Below are positions 10,304-16,432 of a DNA stretch of 33,948 nt, in pieces (position 1 is the stretch's first letter; every line of letters starts with the position of its first letter). Source of the stretch: Mesostigma viride (Eukaryota > Streptophyta > Mesostigmatophyceae > Mesostigmatales > Mesostigmataceae); the NCBI GenBank assembly GCA_009746045.1, contig RPFO01002207.1:1-33948 (forward strand), given 5' to 3'. Below the pieces are notes generated by a model. That model was given only the letters and a program-made list of their open reading frames with translations, had not been told where the DNA came from and made no database searches. The position numbers and the translations under genes are program-made.

Positions 10304-10887
10304 TGTTACGTCCCTGCCCAGACTCACCTAGCCTGAGCTACGTAGCAAAAGACCCTTCTTGCCGGAATTAGGAATAATTCAAGATAGCCTAAAGTAGGTT
10401 GCGCTTCACGACGTGAGTCGTGAGATATCTGGCATCACGGCTTAATGCCAAGCTAATTAGTTCACACTTATAATGGCTAGCAATACCAATTACAAATGGA
10501 TAATGCCCCGGGCTCAATGTGTAGGCGTATTCGCACTTATCATTCATTAAACCAAGAGGACGAGACTCTCGTCCTTGGACCAATTTAACCTAGGTTGGTT
10601 GCGGCGCAGATACACGCCAATTTCCTTAGAACAATCCGAGTCACTCATTCCACGTAGGATCCGGGCCGACATCGACCCTCAACTATAGGATCCACGCCTA
10701 GAACCACTGACAGACTCAGAACCGGCGCGGCGCCACAGCGCCGGCCCCTAAAAGGACAACCTAGGACCAAAATAACTAGTCCAATTCACACAATAGCCAA
10801 GGTCCGTAAAACCCAAGTTCAATAGACCAAACAGCCTTAGTAATTTATTCCATTGTTACGTCCAGCCAAAAGGGCAGGGCCGTAACA
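10304..10887 (-). repeat. 5' LTR of element B (584 bp)
   Basis: On the minus strand the segment begins TGTTACGGCCCTGCCC and ends GGGCAGGGACGTAACA. The two ends are inverted repeats of each other over 16 bases with one mismatch, with canonical TG...CA termini. This defines the LTR although its 3' partner is outside the window. A further TTACG/CGTAA pair lies within the first 35 bases. A TATA-like TTATAAG lies near 10466-10474 on the minus strand. Confidence 0.75.
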
Positions 10888-10922
10888 TTTCGCGTCTCCT
10901 ATGGACCGTATTGTAGTGGTGA
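10887..10922 (+). repeat. 36-bp direct repeat, left copy
   Basis: ATTTCGCGTCTCCT...GTATTGTAGTG recurs at 12353-12388 with 33 of 36 matches. It starts at the edge of the element B LTR and ends where the LINE fragment begins, so it may be a target-site duplication of the LINE. Confidence 0.6.
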
Positions 10923-11370
10923 GTTTCCCGCCATCTTGATCTTTGTCGACTTCATCAAGGCTTTTGATTCTGTCCTCTGGGACGCTCTATGGGCTGTACT
11001 TGCTCGCGCTCGCGTCCCCACTCCCCTGATTACCGTCATCCGCACGCTGTATGAGGGGTCGACCACTTCGGTGCGCACTGAACACGGCATTACCCCGCCA
11101 TGCCCACTGCAGACCGGCGTCTGGCAGGGTTGCGTTCTGTCGCCGTACCTGTTTATTATTGTAGTGGATTATGTTATGCGCCAGGCACGTGCTCGCTTTG
11201 CTAGCATCACAGCAGCCTGGCCGTGCCCCTGGCCTAGCGATCACGAACGAGCTTGGGGAAGGGGGGCCGACTAACAAGCAGAATTTACTAGCTGACCTCA
11301 TTTATGCCGACGACATCACGCTCATCGAGAAGCCGGAGTCTGCCCAACTTCGGCTGGACTGCCTCAGTGG
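10923..11370 (+). pseudogene. Truncated LINE (non-LTR) reverse transcriptase
   Basis: The translation shows a non-LTR RT. The first catalytic block is IFVDFIKAFDSVLW (about 10940-10981). Then come TGVWQGCVLSPYLFIIVVDYVMR (in two parts, about 11115-11183) and, after a frame break near 11270, LIYADDITLIE (about 11297-11330) with the catalytic YADD. GVxQGCxLSPxLF and (F/Y)ADD are characteristic of LINE and group II-like RTs and differ from LTR-element RTs. Finger motifs upstream and the C-terminal region downstream are missing. No endonuclease domain is seen, so it is a 5'-truncated dead copy. Confidence 0.82.
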
Positions 11371-11501
11371 CGCTCGAGGCTCGGGCGGTTGGTCTAGAAA
11401 TCAGCCCCAAAACGGAGGCCCTGGCCCTCGGCATGGCAGGGCCCCCACCCACACTCCGCGCCTCTTAGACGATGCCGAGGTCAACTACAGGGGCAGCTCA
11501 C

Positions 11502-11740
11502 GTAGGTGGGACGCGAGTGGGACACTTTTCACCTAGGAGAGACACCAGGTTCAGGTACGTGGAACAGCCATGTTTCAGGTATTCATGTAAGTGGGACAGG
11601 GTAGCTTTCAAAATTCTGTGTGGTGGGACAGTTACATGCTCAAAATTCAGGTCGGTGGGACAGGCAAATTTTCAATTACATGTAGGTGGGACACATGTTC
11701 ATACACATACAAAACACAGGTTGGTGGGACATGTCCCACC
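11502..11740 (+). repeat. Spaced GGTGGGACA repeat array
   Basis: GT(A/C/G/T)GGTGGGACA-type motifs occur at about 11502, 11588, 11620, 11651, 11682 and 11720, with weaker forms at 11515 and 11555. The four best are 31-38 bp apart. The array ends in a perfect inverted pair, GGTGGGACATGTCCCACC (11723-11740). Spacers are AT-rich and not conserved. No protein frame explains the periodicity. Confidence 0.75.
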
Positions 11741-12352
11741 GAGTTGTGTGGCATGGATGTGTAACACCTATAATGCGCTAGTTTCAGCTATACTGTCTGC
11801 ACTCGTTTCAGTGCTATATAAACTGTGCCGGAAAGGTCACGGCAAGCCCTACCTAGCCTATTCAAGGTGTGCCAGAAATACGGCAGGCGGGTGCGATTAT
11901 TAATGCACTACAATACGCTTCCGCGGACACCTTTTTCAGCGGGGAAAGTGCCCCCGGGCCTCCGGGGCAAATTCAGAAAGCGATGCGGAACTTAGATACT
12001 AAAATTTCGTTTTTGGTTCGTACCGTACAGCCAATAATTTTGCGCCCGGATCAAATTGTGATCTGGGCACTGAACACGAAAATTTCAGCGGAACGTACGA
12101 AACACCAACGCAACTAGAGAAAATTGTCAGTGACGAAACTGTAGTACCGTGTACCCAAGCAAAATGTAGTAGGACTTCGCGAAAGTCACGTTCGGAATTT
12201 TTCCCCGCAAGATTCCCCCGCAAGATTCCCCCGCATGATTCCCCCTGCTAGGTTCAGGTCCAGTCGATGCTCGCCAAATGGCGCAAAAAAAAGAAACATG
12301 TGTTAAATCAACGGTGCGAATCCTCGTTACCGCTCGGGTAACATTCTCACTC
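11741..12352. other. No gene seen; short tandem repeat at 12201-12248
   Basis: No convincing coding region. A tandem of about three and a half copies of GATTCCCCCGCAA lies at 12201-12248. A small perfect hairpin GTTACC...GGTAAC lies near 12325-12341. The stretch may be the 3' part of the truncated LINE, because the second copy of the 36-bp direct repeat follows it. Confidence 0.5.
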
Positions 12353-12388
12353 ATTTCGCGTCTCCTAGGAACCGTATTGTAGTGATGA
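12353..12388 (+). repeat. 36-bp direct repeat, right copy
   Basis: Matches 10887-10922 at 33 of 36 positions. It bounds the right side of the 1.43-kb segment that starts with the LINE RT fragment. Confidence 0.6.
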
Positions 12389-12640
12389 CGCAACCCTAAT
12401 ACCTCCGTTTACAACATGATGGCCAGATATTAAAAACATGAAGGGCAATTGGGCCCACAGGGAAAAGTCTACATCGCAACAAGGCACCATGCGAAGTCCT
12501 CCGTAGTCAGCGATCACAAACGTTTGCTTCACCCTTTCCGTGCGCTTCTGCTCATGCTTTTTAGGGTACCTGCACATAAGAAACGTGCCAAGACACACAA
12601 CCACACACCATAATAATGCATTACAAATGCGAAGTACAAT

Positions 12641-12731
12641 GTTGTTGGTGGTGGTGGTGGTGGTTGTGGTGGTGGTGGTGGTGGCGGCGGCGGCGGCGGT
12701 ACATGGTGGTAGTGGGGGGTGGGGGTTGGGG
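12641..12731. repeat. GGT/GGC microsatellite
   Basis: A GTTGTT start gives way to (GGT)n, then (GGC)n, then G-rich GTGGGGGG sequence, ending five bases before the inverted LTR fragment. Proline-rich ORFs read from it are repeat artefacts. The G-run density could favour G-quadruplex structure. Confidence 0.9.
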
Positions 12732-12735
12732 TGGG

Positions 12736-13446
12736 AGTTAACGTTTTTATAAACGCAATGTGTAGGATATGGTTGCAATGCAGCAATGTGCGAATATGGC
12801 CGGGCCCACTTCAAATGTTCCGAAAAGTGTGACACTTTTTGTCGTTTTTTTGACTTTTTCGACGATCGTCACTCTGCAGAGTGATTCGTCGTGCGAAATC
12901 GTGCGAAATTGTGCGAAATTTGCTGAAATCGTGTGAAATTTGCTGAAATCGTGCGAATTTGTGCGAAATTTGCTGAAATCGTGCGAAATTTCATGTGAAA
13001 AATGTCGACGGTAAAAAAGTTTGATGTGCACAACGTGTGTGAATTCATGCGAAATTTTGTCAAACGTCACTCCCCAAAACGACCCTTGGTTGAAATCCAT
13101 GCGAAATCGTGCGAAATCATGCAAAATTGTGCGAAATCGTGCGAAATCGTGCGAAAATGTGTGAAAATTTTGCGAAAATCACGCGAAAATCACGCGAACT
13201 CGTGCGAAATTTTTTTTTTTTTTTGCAAAAATAGCGAAAAAGTGTCACACACTTGGCTTGGACGGCGGAACATTTGAAGTGGGCCCGGCCATATGGTTGG
13301 AAACGGAGCTTTATTGGAGAATGTTACAGCGCTCACACACTTGAGGCTTGTACACGAGTTTGCCAAGTCAAGGCAACACACGTGAGGCGGCCAGGCGGGC
13401 TCGCAAGAGATGCCCAATTGGCACTGGCCTATTCTTTATATACTTG
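12736..13446 (-). repeat. Inverted partial LTR (TATA-to-end part) abutting element C
   Basis: Once the TIR element at 12798-13290 is subtracted, this segment is the reverse complement of the last ~210 bp of the element C LTR (about 13932-14144), with roughly 85-90% identity by eye. It begins AGTTAACG, the reverse complement of the LTR 3' end, and stops at the TATA box region (TTTATATACTTG). The next base, 13447, is the first base of the full LTR, so the two are head to head. It could be the remnant of an older opposite-strand copy or a product of aberrant reverse transcription. Confidence 0.75.
12798..13290. mobile_element. 493-bp TIR element with GCGAAAT internal repeats
   Basis: The ends are a perfect 25-bp inverted repeat beginning GGCCGGGCCCACTTCAAATG. 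It is flanked by ATAT at 12794-12797 and 13291-13294. The related LTR sequence at 14085-14095 lacks the insert and has a single ATAT, confirming both insertion and boundaries. Inside the TIRs a further arm (GTGTGACACTTTTT) is also inverted, with a 12-bp offset. The interior is about 320 bp of degenerate GTGCGAAAT(C/T) and TTTGCTGAAATCGT repeats with an 11-T run. It encodes nothing credible and is non-autonomous. A 4-bp duplication and GGCCGGGCCC ends do not fit a superfamily I can name securely. Confidence 0.88.
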
Positions 13447-14144
13447 AGTTAACGCCAAGCGCATTGGCGTGATCCTGATTCGGCATATCTCTGCGATTCC
13501 AGCGGCACCGGAACGAGTTCATTCCGACAAGTATCAAGAAAGTTATGGCGTTCCGACTTCCCGGTCGCGCGCGAGCGCGAGCCGGCTGTTCTTCTAAGTC
13601 GGACGTGAATATTTGCCGACGACATATGGGGTCGACAGTAATTCCTGGGCTGACAGGAATTAGGTGCTGTACCTACGACGGTATTGGATTAATACGTCGT
13701 ACGCAGGAAATAGGAACCTTAACCTGTGGTCTGTTGGTACCGCAGGCTTAGTCCTGGACTTCTAGGTGCAGATGCAATAATCACTGTGGTGACTGGACTC
13801 TGTGGTCACTGTGCCTGTATGGCAGACCTACTGTATAGGAACTGGGCGCTGTACAGGTAGTGAATACTGTACCGGGGGTGTTATTACTGAGCAGGCCTCC
13901 TAGGCTGCTCAGGACTAGCAAGCACAGTGCACAAGTATATAAACAATAGGCCAGTGCCAATTGGGCATCTCTTGCGAGCCCGCCTCACGTGTTGTGCCTT
14001 GACTTGGCAAGCGCGTGTACAAGCCTCAAGTGTGTGAGCGCTGTAACAATATCCAATTTTAACAAAGCTCCGTTTCCAACCATATTCACACATTGCTGCA
14101 TTGCAACCATATCCTTCACATTGCGTGTGCTAAGAACGTTAACT
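13447..14144 (+). repeat. 5' LTR of element C (698 bp)
   Basis: The segment starts AGTTAACG and ends CGTTAACT, a perfect 8-bp terminal inverted repeat. It precedes the leader ORF and gag of element C on the same strand. A TATA box lies at 13936-13943. Its 3' partner is not in the window because element D interrupts C after RNase H. The termini are AG...CT, not TG...CA, like those of elements E (AGTTAG) and D (AGTTAG). The distal part has 85-90% identity to the inverted fragment at 12736-13446, which supports the 3' boundary. Confidence 0.75.
13936..13943 (+). promoter_or_regulatory. TATA box in the element C LTR
   Basis: TATATAAA lies 208 bp before the LTR end. The same position is conserved as TTTATATA on the opposite strand in the inverted LTR fragment (about 13435-13442). 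A perfect hairpin CTGAGCAG...CTGCTCAG (13887-13912) lies just upstream. Transcription toward gag is inferred. Confidence 0.6.
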
Positions 14145-14237
14145 CAAATTACAACCAGTCTCAGCGGAACGGCCAGGAGGGTCGTTGCCGGTTGCGGTGT
14201 GCAGCGTTGACGACGCGAGGAGTTCGTCCGGTGGTGA

Positions 14238-15137
14238 ATGGTGCAGGAAGAACAACGGCAGCAGGATTTCCGGTTTCGGCAGTCTGCTGGGGGTTCGATT
14301 TCGCCTGAATTGCGTCGTGTCGTTCGGGATCTATCTTTATTGCTTGCAGATCGTCCGCCTGTTAATCGCAGCTTCGTGCAATTCATCGACGACCAGGTCG
14401 AAGATTGGGAGCGAATTCTGCGGCACGTCCAAACCATCGTCATTCCGGAGCACCGGAGCATCGACGACCTCGAGCAGGAGCTTCACGGTTTGGTCGGCAT
14501 CCAGACGGTGATTACAGCAGTAGCTGAGCGGGTGCGGACGGAGTTGGCGGCGAGGCGAGGAGAGGCTGCGGAGGCAGCTGGTGCAGTGCGACACGAGTTT
14601 GTACCGACAGTAGCGGGTGCGGGTGTACGTTCGCAGACTTAATCGGCGACGAGGGTGTTGCAGCGGGGCCAGTTAGGCGTGAACGACGCGGAGCGGAGCA
14701 CTACAGGCGGCTGGCAGAGGTCGGGGCGACAGCGGAAGCCATCACCGGAGGACAGCGCGCGGCAAGAGTCGGCAGGTTTCCGGAGCGAGCAAGAGTTCCT
14801 TTTCAGGAACTGCCCCAGCCCCTTCGCGTTCGTGTGACGCGTTGGGAAGAGTTTGCCCCTCTTAATACAATAGTGACCTTGAGGTGGGAGCAGGGGGCGT
14901 CGCTGGGCTAGGCGACGAGACACTTGGCGACCACGAGGTGCCAAGATACAATCCGCGGGGTGCCAACGACGGGTTGTCACCTGTCTACTATACCAACGGT
15001 GACGATTCAGTCATCGCGGGCCGACAGCGGGTCGACGACGGCGCAGCGGGTAGCAGGGTGCCAGAGCTGATTGTGGTGAGCGACAGCGACAAGGAGAACC
15101 AGGACGCGCCTGGGGCTAGCCGTGGTGGTCTTGCCTG
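14238..15137 (+). pseudogene. Upstream ORF of element C (unknown function, broken)
   Basis: The ATG at 14238 opens a 134-codon segment with a helical, acidic Gln/Glu/Arg-rich character (SISPELRRVVRDLSLLL, IDDLEQELHGLVGIQ), stopping at 14642. Coding-like sequence continues in another frame to about 14912 (FQELPQPLRVRVTRWEEF) and then from 14884 to 15138, ending with an acidic LIVVSDSDKENQ stretch. I recognise no domain. Element E has an intact 321-codon ORF in the same place between LTR and gag. An upstream ORF therefore seems to be a lineage trait, though the two do not align convincingly by eye. Confidence 0.55.
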
Positions 15138-15240
15138 AGTGGTAACACTTGGCACTTTCCTTTCTTGTTCAGTAGCTTATATTGCTTTAATTGCTGCTTG
15201 GCCACTTGGCTGGCTGTAGCAGATCTGAACAGAGGCCAAC

Positions 15241-16428
15241 ATGGATGATGGAGCTATCAACCAACAAGCGGGCTTTATGGGCTTTGCGCGACGCGGCGCT
15301 GGGATGGATGGACGAGATGGACGCGATGGACGCGGTGGACGCGATGGACGCGGGGACGGCCAGGCGCTGGGAGACCAGGCTGCGGTGCCAGATGATCAGA
15401 GCCAAGGATCGCAGGGCGGTCAGAACGCGCCTGCCGCAGATCAAGCGGCACCTAAGCGACCGACCGTGGCTGAGGGGTACGCGGTGCTAGGCCAGTTTCA
15501 GTCCATCAAGGACAATTGGCAGCCCCGGGATGCTGAGAGGATGTTAGAGGACATGAACTTGTACACGGAGATATACACCGGTGACAAGCTTCGCATCCTG
15601 GCGTCTAGTGCCTACATAAGGCAGTCGGCGAGGCGGCTGTTCAAGTTTGTTCGGGAGCGACACGCGGCGGGGGACACCTGGGCGGCGTTTATGACGCGAC
15701 TCAGGTCGTTCCTGAGTGACAAGAGGACCATAGACGGGTCCCACCTGAAGCAAGAATACCTGGACTACAAGCCCATCAAGGGGCAGCTAGTGGTCCACGC
15801 CTTTGAAGACTTCGTCAAGCTGAGGGAGGACGCCATGGCCAAGGGCTTCTTCGTCGCAGATCGGATGGCCATGGGCGACTTTCTCAAGTCGCTGCAGTTG
15901 GATCCGGTCACCATGGATAATGTGACCATCCACATGCGACAGGTCCATGGCTGGGCAGCCATGACGGACCAGTTGTATGAGTGTTTCAGCGGCAAGTACG
16001 TGGGTGGTAAGCGCCCTCGTCAGGGTGACGAGGAGGCCACTGAACCCACGGTTAAGTCCATGAGGGGATCGGGCCACGGGGGCCCAGCGCCCTCGAGAGG
16101 GCCTGAGACCTCTTCAAGGGGTCGAGGAAGGTCCAGGAGGGGGCGTGACAGAAGGGCTGGACGGGGGACCCCGCCGAAGTCGGGACATCCACAGTCCCAG
16201 TTTGACTTCAAGAGGGTGGGTGGTCCTCCCAAGGCTGGGCCCAGCAGTGGGACCTCACGGGACATCAGTCAGGTGGAATGTTATTTCTGCCAGGGGAAGG
16301 GTCACTTCAGGAATGAATGTCCCTCGTACCTGAGGCAGGAAGGTCAGAGCAAGCCAGCTCAGGGTGGCAGCAAGGACAAGGCTGGTCCATCCCAGGATAA
16401 GGGCAAGGGCAAGGCTGCTGATCATTGA
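15241..16428 (+). CDS. Gag with CCHC zinc knuckle (element C)
   Basis: The 395-codon ORF starts at ATG 15241 (MDDGAINQQAG). Residues 20-40 are a GRDGRDGRGG repeat encoded by tandem GATGGACGC units. The helical Gag core runs about residues 75-260 (LGQFQSIKDNWQPRDAERML, FVRERHAAGDTW, LHQVHGWAAM-like). A basic Arg/Gly/Ser linker follows, then one knuckle, CYFCQGKGHFRNEC, at about 16279-16320. It is the nucleocapsid/particle protein. It ends at TGA 16426-16428, and pol continues in the same frame right after that stop, suggesting readthrough instead of frameshifting. Confidence 0.85.
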   Translation: MDDGAINQQAGFMGFARRGAGMDGRDGRDGRGGRDGRGDGQALGDQAAVPDDQSQGSQGGQNAPAADQAAPKRPTVAEGYAVLGQFQSIKDNWQPRDAERMLEDMNLYTEIYTGDKLRILASSAYIRQSARRLFKFVRERHAAGDTWAAFMTRLRSFLSDKRTIDGSHLKQEYLDYKPIKGQLVVHAFEDFVKLREDAMAKGFFVADRMAMGDFLKSLQLDPVTMDNVTIHMRQVHGWAAMTDQLYECFSGKYVGGKRPRQGDEEATEPTVKSMRGSGHGGPAPSRGPETSSRGRGRSRRGRDRRAGRGTPPKSGHPQSQFDFKRVGGPPKAGPSSGTSRDISQVECYFCQGKGHFRNECPSYLRQEGQSKPAQGGSKDKAGPSQDKGKGKAADH

Positions 16429-16432
16429 CTTG
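16426..16432 (+). promoter_or_regulatory. Candidate gag-pol stop-codon readthrough site (UGA CUU G), element C
   Basis: Gag and pol share a frame and are separated only by TGA, which is followed by CTTG. UGA followed by C is the leakiest stop context, and UGA CUA/CUU-type contexts are known readthrough signals. Element E has TGA CTAG at the same place. Function is inferred from position and conservation. Confidence 0.6.

Larger units (their letters stand above)
335..10887 (-). mobile_element. Element B: Ty3/gypsy chromovirus, broken, 3' end off window
   Basis: The element reads right to left. It has a 5' LTR (10304-10887), leader with a small ORF, gag, protease, RT, RNase H, integrase, GPY/F module and C-terminal chromodomain, then about 2.2 kb of further broken coding sequence. 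The order protease-RT-RNase H-integrase and the chromodomain place it in the Ty3/gypsy chromoviruses. Coding frames change at least six times between 9087 and 2656, so it is not autonomous in this form; assembly errors at homopolymers could explain some breaks. The flank right of the LTR begins TTTCG, so the missing left end should be preceded by the same five bases on the plus strand. The left limit given is the last supported coding base, not the true end. Confidence 0.8.

Noticed and set aside
11502-11740. CRISPR-like array
   Set aside because: The repeat core is only about 10 bases, spacing varies, there are no cas genes, and the context is eukaryotic transposon sequence.
12365-13277. ORFs rich in proline, threonine or repeated ISHDFSKF-like units
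   Set aside because: They come from the GGT microsatellite and from the GCGAAAT repeats inside the TIR element; the protein repetition just mirrors DNA repeats.
12736-13455. GAGTTAACG on both sides of the inverted LTR fragment as a 9-bp target duplication
   Set aside because: Both copies are LTR termini: the left is the reverse complement of the LTR 3' end and the right is mainly the start of element C's LTR.
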